Position numbers and translations under genes: made by a program
Shown: positions 11,969-22,820 of the stretch, in pieces
How the letters are laid out: every line of letters begins with the position of its first letter
Position numbering within the stretch: position 1 is the first letter of the stretch
Notes under the pieces: model-generated
Database searches by the model: none
What the model was told of the DNA's origin: nothing
Seen by the model: the letters and a program-made list of their open reading frames with translations, nothing else
Assembly (NCBI RefSeq): GCF_016097555.1
Contig: NC_054713.1
Coordinates: 42,327,269-42,391,268 of the forward strand
Length of the DNA: 64,000 nt
Direction of reading: 5' to 3'
Source of the DNA: Gigantopelta aegis
Taxonomy: Eukaryota; Mollusca; Gastropoda; Neomphalida; Peltospiridae

Positions 11969-13089
11969 TGTGACGGAACATGCTCTTATCTTTTCGCCTG
12001 TGACGATGTTAATTGTTTTAGAGGGCCGTGTGCAGCTTGGTTACGTAATACCCCCGCGCGACGGTGGTAGAGCTGCGTTTCCAATATGCACTTAGACCAG
12101 GTGTGTAGGCCATGTGGCCAGTAGTTACGTAATAACTCAGGTAGTGCGGTTTACGACCGGGGTATTTCTAGCGAACTGGCGACAGTAAGTCTGGCCATCT
12201 AAGAAGAAAATACCGTCCCTGGGAGTTGTGGAACTATCACATGATAGGTGAGGTACCGCGTTATGCCCCCAGGCGATATTCGCTGTCTCTGAGAATTTTG
12301 AATAAATATCTAGGATTTTATATATATATCGGGGAGAAAGGCTCCCGGGGAACGTAGTCCGACAGGACTGGTAAATATATTTTTCTGCTCTGTTGTATAA
12401 CCTTGATGTGATTGATGTGACTTTAAATATTTTAATGCTGTATTATACCAATATTATTTAGACAGTGTCTCCGGTAATCTGACGAAGTAAATTGTAGGCT
12501 TCACTGTTCTAAAATATTAAAGCTTAGCCAGTCATCCTAGAGGACCTAGGTAAACTGTAGGTTATTGTCTTTATTGGGATATGTACCAGTATTAATTCTG
12601 TATTACAAGGTTACTGAATGAGTAGTTAAGGGTTAATTAAAAATTAACCAGTTAGGAATAGAGTTGTAATTCCTTTATTAATTAAGTTCCCCTGGCAGCG
12701 TTTCTCAATTATCACACGTGTGTGTGTGTATCACGGTGAAGTGATTAGAATATTGTGTAAACTAGACACCTAGTTATTAACTAATTAAGTGATTAGTTCT
12801 GGGTTGTTATTATATTGTTGTTGTTATTAACTACTGCGGCAAGTACATTTGACAGCGTAGTGTTAATACAGATTCCAAAGTGTTTGTATTTTGTTGTGTT
12901 TTCTAGTGAACTAAACGTGCTACATATAATATATATTTATATAAGATCTTATCTCTGCTTATACCTAGAGCCGAGCCACTCGGGTATTAGACTGCCCGAT
13001 ACAGAGAGATCTAAAAGATATACAGTTAGGAGAGATATTTGGATAATCGTGTTTTATTCAGTTACGGGTATTATAGGATCCCCGTGACA
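11969..13089 (+). repeat. 5' LTR of LTR-1 (1121 bp)
   Basis: Starts TGTGACGGAACATG and ends CCCCGTGACA (TG...CA ends). It contains AT-rich TATA-like and AATAAA-like stretches near 12300-12330, as expected for promoter and polyadenylation functions. An open frame at 12815-13087 lies in LTR sequence and is not a gene. Confidence 0.95.
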
Positions 13090-13100
13090 GGAGTAAAAAT

Positions 13101-13119
13101 TGGGGTGCTCGTCCCGGAT
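13101..13119 (+). promoter_or_regulatory. Primer-binding site, tRNA-Pro type
   Basis: TGGGGTGCTCGTCC followed by CGGATCTGAA, beginning 11 nt after the LTR. It is complementary in style to the 3' end of tRNA-Pro (the TGGGGGCTCGTCC-type site known from retroviruses), with an extra C. The similarity continues into the T-arm complement. Confidence 0.75.
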
Positions 13120-13251
13120 CTGAAACGGGGCATGCATATTTAAAAAGTATTGTTTGTAAATGGGGGCTTTATAAATTATTTTTGCAAATTAACTAGAAGT
13201 AGCAACGTTGTTCACTAGAAAAAAAAAATAAAGAGTGCGTCATACCTAAAC

Positions 13252-14613
<1,362 letters not shown>

Positions 14614-14676
14614 TCCCATGGCAGAGAAAGTAACCCGTATGTGTCCACTGGTATGGTTTGTGATGTGAAATAAGAG

Positions 14677-15108
14677 TTGAGTCCTAAGGCAATATCAATC
14701 TATCGGAATACAGGGTGTAGCCAGTCGCTTATAACGTCAGATTGTTTAGCTGGTATAGAGAATTCAGATACAGGACGTAGTTTGGCCTTAACCTCGGTTA
14801 CTGGAGAAAATATGGTTGTCCGGTTACATAACGTTTTCTTGTGTTCGAAGTTTGTGACGGGACCAGTCATTATGGGTGTTGTGAAGGACTTGCCTTTTGA
14901 AAACATAGGAGTTTTGTTGGGTAACGATTTGACTAGTCAGTGTTGCCAGCCGCAAGGTGACCAGTTGTTAATTGAAGACAGCCCTTTACCAATAGAAGAG
15001 TGTGAGTTTGATGAGATTAAATATCCTGCGTGTGTAATGACTAGGGCTATGGCCAGAAGGGTAGCACGAGACCCAGAGGAAAATTGTGATTGTCTGATAC
15101 GTGTGTGA
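14677..15108 (+). pseudogene. LTR-1 protease region, catalytic Asp lost
   Basis: Encodes the aspartic-protease-like segment 'SIYRNTGCSQSLI' (residues 7-19). The family motif is D-S/T-G, and LTR-2 has the normal DTG here; LTR-1 has NTG (N at residue 11, nt 14707-14709). Since the catalytic Asp is essential in retropepsins, this copy is probably inactive. It is cut off from gag upstream by a stop and overlaps the pol frame by 19 nt in another frame. Confidence 0.85.
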
Positions 15109-17279
15109 GCCATGAAATTGGAGTGGATGAGGTTATCAGTAAAATGGTAGATAAGTCAACTGAGGAACTAAATGTGGTGGAACCTGTTGACCTCCCGCAG
15201 AGGGGAAATGAACCAGTTGTGTTTGATAGAGGGGACTTACCTTGTAATAGACAAGAACTAATCCTAGAGCAGGGGGCTGATCCAAATTTGTTGGCAGCTC
15301 GCACTACATTGTTAACTGAGGGTGAGATGGAGGATCAGATGTCAGGTTATTATATGGACAAGGGAGTATTAATGAATAAGAGTGTGGAGAAGGTTGTGCC
15401 TGATAGTGAGGAATGTGTGACAAGATGTAGAATTGTGGTGCCCTCTAAGTACCGTCCGTCACTGTTATTGTTAGCACATGAGGACGTGTTTGCTGGCTAC
15501 TTAGGGCGGAATAAGACTCATAGTAAACTTGCCTCAGAGTTTTATTGGAAGGGAATGTTTGCAGATGTCAGTAAGCATTGTATGTCATGTCATGTGTGTC
15601 AGATTGTGGGGAAACCAAATCAGCTAATTCCTCCCTATCCCCTGCAGAAGGTTCCCATAGTTGGGGAAGCCTTTTCAAAAGTATTGATCGATGTCGTGGG
15701 GCCATTACCGAAAACGCGTTCAGGCAACCAATTCTTGTTGACAATTATGTGCTTAACTACGCGTTTTCCAGAGGCGATTCCCTTAAGGAAGGTTACTGCA
15801 TCTGTTGTAGCTAGTGCGCTGCTTAAATACTTCACGTATACGGGTTTACCAGGTGAAATTCAAAGCGACCGGGGTACGAACTTCATGAGCAAGTTGATCC
15901 AGCAAGTACTGTCTATGTTAGATATACGACAGATTCGTTCTGCTGCATTCCACCCTGAGAGCCGGGGCGCAATAGAATGTTTCCGCCAGAGCATGAAAAG
16001 TATGCTCCGCTGCCATTGTTTCGACAATGGTACTGACTGGGACCAGTCAATCCCTTTCGTGTTGTTCGCAGCACGGGATGCAAAGCAAGAATCTTTAGGA
16101 TTCACCCCATTTGAGTTGGTCTGTGGGCATTCAGCCCGAGGCCCTCTCAAATTGGTAAAATATAGTTGGTTAGACAAGGATAATGCCGAAAACCTGCTGA
16201 TTTATGTAGGGAGAGTTAGAGATAGGTTGTGGCAGGCGACCGAACTAGCTAGGAAGCATCTGAGCAAAATAAAATCAGTGTTTGATAGGAAGGCTAGGAG
16301 TCGGGAATTTAAACCAGGGGACAAGGTGCTGCTGTACCTTCCCGTTAAACGGGGTTCATTGCAGAACAGGTATTTCGGTCCCTATGTTGTGCACAAACGG
16401 GTTAATGAGACAGGGTATGTGATAAACACTCCTGATAGGGTTAGGAAAAGTAGGTATTGTCACATCAGTTTGCTAAAAGGTTATTTTGACAGACTGCCGA
16501 TAGTTCCAGTGTTACCTGTCCAGGTTGAGAGTCACTCAATTTATTGTGATGACGTCAAGACTGCAGAGATCAAATTAACGAACAGCCAGATTCTAGCAGA
16601 CTTGAGCTCTTATCTACAGCACCTTGACAACCCCCAGCGAGCAAAGCTGACTACGTTGATACAAGACAATGTTTCCATTTGTCAGGACTTTCCTACGGTT
16701 ACCAATACCTTAATCCAGGATGTGCGCTTGGAACCCAACGCTACACCGAATCGACAGCATGACCATCGGATAAAACCTGTAAAACGTGCGGTACTAAAGA
16801 AGGAATCGAAGTTCCAGTGGTCAGACGAATGCGAGAAGTCATTCAACCGTCTCAAGCAAATGCTCTCCTTGTCTCCCGTGATGGCAGCACCAGACTACCG
16901 AATGCCTTTCAAGCTGGCTGTGGATGCCAATGACGTGGGAGCTGGAGCTCTGCTGTTCCGAGAAGACGAAAATGGACTGGACCATCCTGTAAGTTTCTTC
17001 TCGAAAAGGTTTGACAAACACCAGGTGAACTATTCCACTACAGAGAAGGAAGCTTTGGCCATGGTACAAGCTCTGAAGCATTTTCAGATCTACGTGAAAT
17101 CGGCATTGCATCAAGTGGTTGTCTTTACTGACCATAATCCGCTTACCTTCATTCACAGAATGAAAGCCACCAATCAGAGAGTTTTGAGATGGAGTCTTCT
17201 TCTGCAGGAATTCCCAATTACCATTGAATGTATCAAGGGCACATCCAATGTAATCGCTGATGCCCTGTCCCGAAGTTGA
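15090..17279 (+). CDS. LTR-1 pol: integrase then RNase H, RT core deleted
   Basis: 729-residue frame. Residues 130-170 are the zinc-binding N-domain of integrase (H130, C167, C170; the second His is Tyr137 in 'GYLG'). The catalytic triad is D201, D260, E296 with the canonical 35-residue D-E spacing. A GPY/F motif is at 430-432. Residues ~516-566 match the segment that precedes RT in gypsy elements ('NPQRAKLTTLIQDN'), but no RT fingers/palm or YxDD follow. After residue 566 the frame goes straight into the RT connection ('KFQWSDECEKSFNRLK') and RNase H (D612, E652/E654, D681 in 'TDHNPL', D724 in 'ADALSR'). Usual gypsy order is protease-RT-RNase H-integrase; here integrase comes first. The ATG at 15090 is only the first Met after a frameshift; translation would normally be as a polyprotein. 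Confidence 0.92.
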   Translation: MSDTCVSHEIGVDEVISKMVDKSTEELNVVEPVDLPQRGNEPVVFDRGDLPCNRQELILEQGADPNLLAARTTLLTEGEMEDQMSGYYMDKGVLMNKSVEKVVPDSEECVTRCRIVVPSKYRPSLLLLAHEDVFAGYLGRNKTHSKLASEFYWKGMFADVSKHCMSCHVCQIVGKPNQLIPPYPLQKVPIVGEAFSKVLIDVVGPLPKTRSGNQFLLTIMCLTTRFPEAIPLRKVTASVVASALLKYFTYTGLPGEIQSDRGTNFMSKLIQQVLSMLDIRQIRSAAFHPESRGAIECFRQSMKSMLRCHCFDNGTDWDQSIPFVLFAARDAKQESLGFTPFELVCGHSARGPLKLVKYSWLDKDNAENLLIYVGRVRDRLWQATELARKHLSKIKSVFDRKARSREFKPGDKVLLYLPVKRGSLQNRYFGPYVVHKRVNETGYVINTPDRVRKSRYCHISLLKGYFDRLPIVPVLPVQVESHSIYCDDVKTAEIKLTNSQILADLSSYLQHLDNPQRAKLTTLIQDNVSICQDFPTVTNTLIQDVRLEPNATPNRQHDHRIKPVKRAVLKKESKFQWSDECEKSFNRLKQMLSLSPVMAAPDYRMPFKLAVDANDVGAGALLFREDENGLDHPVSFFSKRFDKHQVNYSTTEKEALAMVQALKHFQIYVKSALHQVVVFTDHNPLTFIHRMKATNQRVLRWSLLLQEFPITIECIKGTSNVIADALSRS

Positions 17280-17485
17280 ACGTTGTGATAACGTGTTGAC
17301 GTTCTTGATTTCTGTTTTTGTTTTTATATATTTTATTGTATACCAGGGACTCAGAGACTCAGTGTGATTACTGGTAGTCACCTTATTACTATGTGTTATA
17401 AATGCCCGGATGCGTCGGTTAACGCACATTTTGTTTTGTTTAAATGTAGTATATTTCCCTATTCCTAGAGTAGAGGAAATATCCT

Positions 17486-17501
17486 TTTTGAGGTGGGTGT
17501 G
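17486..17501 (+). other. Polypurine tract of LTR-1
   Basis: TTTTTGAGGTGGGTGTG immediately precedes the 3' LTR (TGTGACGG). The equivalent in LTR-2 is GAGGTGGGGGTG. It serves as plus-strand primer by family analogy. Confidence 0.7.
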
Positions 17502-18189
17502 TGTGACGGAACATGCTCTTATCTTTTCGCCTGTGGCGATGTTAATTGTTTTAGAGGGCCGTGTGCAGCTTGGTTACGTAATACCCCCGCGCGACGGTGG
17601 TAGAGCTGCGTTTCCAATATGCACTTAGACCAGTTGTGTAGGCCATGTGGCCAGTAGTTACGTAATAACTCAGGTAGTGCGGTTTACGACCGGGGTATTT
17701 CTAGCGAACTGGCGACAGTAAGTCTGGCCATCTAAGAAGAAAATACCGTCCCTGGGAGTTGTGGAACTATCACATGATAGGTGAGGTACCGTGTTGTGCC
17801 CCCAGGCAATATTCGCTGTCTCTGAGAATTTTGAATAAATATCTAGGATTTTAGATATATCGGGGAGAAGCATTGGAAGGCTCCCGGGGAACGTAGTCCG
17901 ACAGGACTGGTAAATATATTTTTCTGCTCTGTTGTATAACCTTGATGTGTTTGAATATTTTAATACTGTATTATACCAATATTATTTAGACAGTGTCTCC
18001 GGTAATCTGACGAAGTAAATTGTAGGCTTCACTGTTCTAAAATATTAAAGCTTAGCCAGTCATCCTAGAGGACCTAGGTAAACTGTAGGTTATTGTCTTT
18101 ATTGGGATATGTACCAGTATTAATTCTGTATTACAAGGTTACTGAATGAGTAGTTAAAGGTTAATTAAAAATTAACCAGTTAGGAATAG
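17502..18189 (+). repeat. 3' LTR of LTR-1, first part
   Basis: Matches the 5' LTR from TGTGACGGAACATG to ...GTTAGGAATAG, where LTR-2 is inserted. The last five bases, AATAG (18185-18189), are the target duplicated by LTR-2. Confidence 0.96.
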
Positions 18190-19434
18190 TGTCACGGGGA
18201 TTCTATAATTCCCGTAACCGAATAAAACACGATTATCAAAATGTCTCTCCTACTTGTATATCTATTAGATCTCTCTGTAACAGGCTGTTAAACCTAGTAT
18301 GGCTCGTCTCTAGGTATGATCAGAGATACGATCTTATATAAAGTATATATAATATAGCACGTTAGTTCTCTAGAAATCACAACAAAAACACAATACACTT
18401 TGGAATCTGTATTCATCTACGCTGACAAATGTACAGCCGTAGTAGTCAATTAATAACAACAATAATAACAACCCAGAACTGATCACTTAATTAGTTAATC
18501 TCTGGGTGTCTAGTTACACAATATGCGAATCACTTCACCGTTACACCACACCCGCACGTGTGATAATTGAGAAACGCTTACAGGAGAAGTTAATTAATAA
18601 AGGAATTACAACACCATTCCTAACTGGTTAATTTATAATTAACCCTTACTACTCGTTCAGTAACGTGTGATAATTTAGGAACGCTTCTTGGGGAACTTAA
18701 TTAATAAAGGAATTACAGCTCTATTCCTAACGGGTTAATTTTTAATTAACCCTAACTACTCTTCAGTAATCTTGTAACACAGAATTAATACTTATCACAA
18801 TAAAGACAATAACCTACAGTGTACCTAGGGTCTTCTAGGATGACTGGCTAAGCTTTATATTACCAAATACTCATATAATGTTAGAACAATAAGTCTACGA
18901 TTTACTTCGTCAGATGACCGAAGACACTGTCTAAAGAATATTGGTATAATACAGTATTAAAATATTTAAGTCACATCAATCACATCAAGGTTATACACAG
19001 AGCAGAAATGATATTTACCAAAGTCCAAACGGACTAACGTTCCTCCGGAGCCTTCCTAATCGTTCTCCTAGATCTCTCTAAATTCTAGCTATTTATTCCA
19101 AAATCAGAATTGGCCTGAGGGAACAAAGCGGCACCTCACGTATCATCTCATAGTCTACCTCGGTATATTTCTCTCTGATCGTCAGACTACTGACGCCATC
19201 GTCGCCAAAACGCGGTTGTAAAACCCGCACTCGCAGAGGTATTACGTAACTACTCGCCACATGGCCTCCACAGCGGGACTAAGTGCATATTGGAACGCAA
19301 GAATCGAGGATGGTCGCGCAGAAGTCTTACGTAACAAGTTGTCCACCTGGGCTACGGGCAATAAACTGCACACGGCCCTCTAACACAATTAAAATCGCCA
19401 CAGGCGAAACAAATTAAGAGCATGTACCGTGACA
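18190..19434 (-). repeat. 3' LTR of LTR-2 (1245 bp)
   Basis: Runs TGTCACGG...CCGTGACA. It contains an imperfect tandem duplication of about 106 bp (18559-18664 and 18665-18770, both beginning GTGTGATAAT) absent from the LTR-1 LTR, which accounts for most of the length difference. Confidence 0.96.
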
Positions 19435-19450
19435 CACCCCCACCTCAAAA
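19435..19450 (-). other. Polypurine tract of LTR-2
   Basis: Reading on the minus strand, TTGAGGTGGGGGTG abuts the LTR start TGTCACGG. Confidence 0.7.
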
Positions 19451-19653
19451 AGGATATTTCCTCTACTCTAGGAATAGGGAAATATACTACATTAAAACAA
19501 AAGGTGCGTTAACCGACGCATACGGGCATTTATAACACATGTAATAATAAGGTGACTACCAGTAATCACACTGAGTCTCTGAGTCCCTGGTATACAAATA
19601 AAATATATATAAACAAAACAGAAATAAAGAATGTCAACACATTATCATAACGT

Positions 19654-20167
19654 TCAACTTCGGGACAGGGCATCAGCGATTACACTGGATGTGCCCTCGA
19701 TGTGTCCAATGGTAATTGGGAATTCCTGCAGAAGAAGACTCCATCTCAAAACTCTCTGGTTGGAGGCTTTCATTAGGATGGTCCAGTCCGTCTTCGTCTT
19801 CCTGGAACAGCACAGCTCCAGCACCCACGTCACTGGCACCCATAGCTAGCTTGAAAGGCACTCGGTAGTCTGGTGCTGCCATCACGGGAGACGAGTAGCG
19901 CCTCTGCTTGAGCCGGTTGAATGACTTCTCGCATTCACCTGACCAATGGAACTTCGTGTTCTTCCTTTTCAGCGTCGCACGTTTTCCAGGTTTTCTCCGA
20001 TAGGCATGCTGTCGAATCTGTGTAGCGTTGGGTTCCCAGCGCACATCTTGGCTTAAGGTATTGGTAACCGTTGGAAGGTCCCGACAAATGGAAACATTGT
20101 CTTGTATCAATGTAGTCAGCTTTGCTCGCTGGGGGTTCAAGTCTGCTAGAATCTGGCCGTTGGCCAA
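19654..20167 (-). pseudogene. LTR-2 pre-RT / RNase H remnant
   Basis: Carries the same pre-RT segment ('QRAKLTTLIQDNVSIC') fused at the same place to the RT connection ('KFHWSGECEKSFNRLK') as in LTR-1. RNase H begins with 'AMGASDVGAGAVL', where the first catalytic Asp of LTR-1 (VDAND) is Gly. A further deletion then joins 'GLDHP' to the C-terminal 'NQRVLRW...ADALSRS' in another frame, removing the central RNase H. Non-functional. Confidence 0.88.
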
Positions 20168-20251
20168 CTTGACCTCTGCAGTCTTGACGTCATCACCGGA
20201 ATTGAGTGTCTCTCAATTTGGACCGGTCCCTCTGGAACTATCGGCAGTCTG

Positions 20252-20857
20252 TCAAAATAACCCTTTTAGCAAATTGATGTGACAATACCTACTTTTCCTA
20301 ACCCTATCAGGAGTGTTTATCACATACCCTGTCTCATTAACCCGTTTGTGCACAACATAGGGCCCGAAATACCTATTCTGCACAGAACCCCGTTTAATGG
20401 GAAGGTACAGCAGCACCTTATCCCCTGGTTTAAATTCCCGACTCTTAGCCTTCCTATCAAACACTGATTTTATTTTGCTCTGAGCATGGCTCAGTTGCGT
20501 CATAGCTAGTTCGGTCGCCGGCAACCTCCGATTTCTAACTCTCTTATTTATTAATGCTCCCTTGTCCACAGTTAACAAGGTAGTGCGAACTGCCAACAAA
20601 TTTGGATCAGCCCCCTGCTCTAGTACTAACTCTTGTCTAATACAAGGTAAGTCCCCTCTATCAAACACAACTGGTTCAATTCCCCTCTGCGGGAGATCAA
20701 CAGGTTCCACCACATTTAATTCCTCAGTTGACTTGTCTACAATTTTACTGATAACCTCATCCACTCCAAGTTCATGGCTCACACACGTATCAGACAAATC
20801 ACAAATATCCTCTGCGTCTTGTGCTAACCTACTGGTCATATCCTGGTCATTACACAA
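20252..20857 (-). pseudogene. LTR-2 integrase with catalytic core deleted
   Basis: 201-residue frame. The N-terminal ~105 residues match the LTR-1 stretch before the integrase zinc domain. Around residues 106-112 (nt about 20525-20540) it jumps to 'ATELA...SKIKSVFDRKAKSREF' and the GPY/F segment. Roughly 280 residues present in LTR-1, including the HHCC domain and D,D-35-E triad, are missing. The frame is also offset from the protease frame ending at 20836. Confidence 0.88.
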
Positions 20858-22146
20858 GCAGGATATTTAATCTCATCAACCTCACACTCTTCTATTGGTA
20901 ACGTGCTGTCTTTAATTAACAGTTGGTCACATTTCGGCTGACAACACTGACTAGTCAAATCATTTCCCAACAAAACTCCTATGTTTTCAACAGGCAAGTC
21001 CTTCACAACACCCATAACGACTGGTCCCGTCACAAACTTCGAACACAAGAAAACCTTATGTAACCGGACAACCATATTTTCTCCAGTAACCGAGGTTAAA
21101 ACCAAACTACGTCCTATGTCTGAATTTTCAATACCAGCTAAACACTCTTGCGTTATCAGACTCTGACTACACCCGGTATCTCGATAGATTGATATTGGCT
21201 TAGGACACAACTCTTGTTTCACATCACAAACCATACCAGTGGACACATACGGGTTTACTTTCTCTGCCATGGGACTAACCATTAACTCTCTCGCTAACGG
21301 AGCTGACCTCACTAAACCGACCACTTGCGCATTATCGCGTTTCCTTTTAAAACAATCCCCGATAAGATGGTTATCCTTTTTACAGTAACTGCAATGTGGA
21401 CGAAAAGTTCGTGCATTGGCTGATAATGCAGGTCTATCCTTACTTTGCCCACCAGGTGCATTCCTTGCCTGACTAGCTGACCAACTAGATGACTCTCCCC
21501 GATAGTTACTTTCCCGGGAAAAACCTGGCTGAAATTTCTTCTTATCACCCTGTTGTAAAGAGCTACCCGGTACTGCCTGAGCTTTGTGTATTAACACGTA
21601 ATCATCTGCCACTATGCCTGCCTCCTCTATCTTTTTGACATCACGATCCTCTAAATGAATACGTAAGCTAACTGGTAATCCATTTTTAATGTCCTGTAAG
21701 ATCAACAACTCCCGTAACTCGGTATAAGACTCTACCTGATGAGACACCACCCATTTATCAAACATCCCTGCCTTCTTAGCCACAAACTCACTATAAGACT
21801 GACCCTGCGTTTTTCTCAACTCGCTATACCGTAAACGATAATCCTCAGGTCGTAATTCATAAGCCCTCAACACTGCAGCCTTAACTAAGTCGTACTGACT
21901 TGCTCGCTCATCACTCATTGAATTATAAGCTATACTAGCCTTCCCCTTAAACTTAGACACGGCTAACAATGTCCACTTAGACTCCGGCCAATTTAGCTGC
22001 TTAGCGGCCCGTTCAAAAAGTTGAAAGAACATATCTATTTCCTCGTCATCAAATACCGGCACTGATCTATAAGCCTCCGACATGTTAAACCCATTTCCTG
22101 CTTCTCGTCTAACTTCTTCAGTATTCAACTTTAACTCATGTTCCAC
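20836..22146 (-). CDS. LTR-2 gag-protease (436 residues)
   Basis: Longest intact coding block of LTR-2. It includes the capsid-like region ('YRSVPVFDDEEIDMFFQLFE'), CCHC knuckle (CX2CX4HX4C) and, in the same frame, the protease motif 'YRDTGCSQSLI' with the catalytic Asp retained. The first ATG here is internal to gag: the true N-terminus lies upstream at 22655 and is separated by a 1-bp deletion in an A run (GCAAATTAAAAG versus GCAAAATTAAAAG in LTR-1). Gag and protease are thus fused in one frame in the ancestral layout. Confidence 0.88.
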   Translation of the reverse strand: MEHELKLNTEEVRREAGNGFNMSEAYRSVPVFDDEEIDMFFQLFERAAKQLNWPESKWTLLAVSKFKGKASIAYNSMSDERASQYDLVKAAVLRAYELRPEDYRLRYSELRKTQGQSYSEFVAKKAGMFDKWVVSHQVESYTELRELLILQDIKNGLPVSLRIHLEDRDVKKIEEAGIVADDYVLIHKAQAVPGSSLQQGDKKKFQPGFSRESNYRGESSSWSASQARNAPGGQSKDRPALSANARTFRPHCSYCKKDNHLIGDCFKRKRDNAQVVGLVRSAPLARELMVSPMAEKVNPYVSTGMVCDVKQELCPKPISIYRDTGCSQSLITQECLAGIENSDIGRSLVLTSVTGENMVVRLHKVFLCSKFVTGPVVMGVVKDLPVENIGVLLGNDLTSQCCQPKCDQLLIKDSTLPIEECEVDEIKYPACVMTRI

Positions 22147-22159
22147 TTTTAATTTGCTA

Positions 22160-22655
22160 ACTGGAATTCTCTAATCTCTCTTCTCTCCTCTCTCTCTCTA
22201 TCTCTCTCTCTCTCTTCTCTATCCCTCTCTCTATCTTCTCTATCTTCTTTCTCTCTTCTCTATGTCTCTCTCTATCTCTCTATCTCTCTATCTCTCTCTC
22301 TCTCTATCTCTATCTTCTTTCTCTCTATCTCTATCTTCTCTTTCTCTCTATCCCTCTCTCTATCAATGCACGTTCTTCTCACTCTTCTCTCTTCTTTCGT
22401 ACTCAAGCTTTTAAAAGCTAATTGTTGTTCCACACTTAACTCATTTATCTCTATCTCTGGAACAATCTCACTGTCTTCCATAGCAGGCCTATCACCAAAA
22501 ACTTCCTGGATAATAATTGTCTTTATATCACCTAAGGTTTTAGCTGATGTTAAATCAATTTCTCGCTAACCCGCGATTTCAACTAACTCGGCCTTACGTG
22601 CTCGCTTAATCTCCACTACACTGAGCGTAGGCCTATCCAGCAAATTCTTATCCAT
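22160..22655 (-). pseudogene. LTR-2 gag N-terminus, interrupted
   Basis: ATG at 22655 starts 'MDKNLLDRPTLSVVEIKR', the same start as LTR-1. A GAG-to-TAG stop occurs about 29 codons in (near 22568). The frame resumes and runs into a Glu/Arg/Asp-rich segment encoded by a GA-rich tract (plus-strand CT-rich, 22180-22365), shorter and less pure than in LTR-1. Confidence 0.85.
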
Positions 22656-22788
22656 GTTTAGATATGACGCACTTAATATTAATTAATTTTCTAGTGAACA
22701 ACGTGCTACTTCTGGTAAATTTGTAAAAATAATTTATAAAGCCCCCATTTACAAACAATACTTTTTTAAATATGCATGTCCCGTTTCA

Positions 22789-22808
22789 GATCCGGGACGA
22801 GCGCCCCA
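22789..22808 (-). promoter_or_regulatory. LTR-2 primer-binding site
   Basis: On the minus strand TGGGGCGCTCGTCC followed by CGGATCTGAA, just inside the 5' LTR. Same tRNA-Pro type and spacing as LTR-1. Confidence 0.75.
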
Positions 22809-22820
22809 ATTTTCTACTCC

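Noticed and set aside
12815..13087. Small frame in LTR sequence (similar at 24294-24494)
   Set aside because: Lies wholly in the LTR-1 LTR and is present in both copies; no protein similarity.
16839..17429. 196-codon antisense frame over RNase H
   Set aside because: Shadow of the well-supported pol frame on the other strand.
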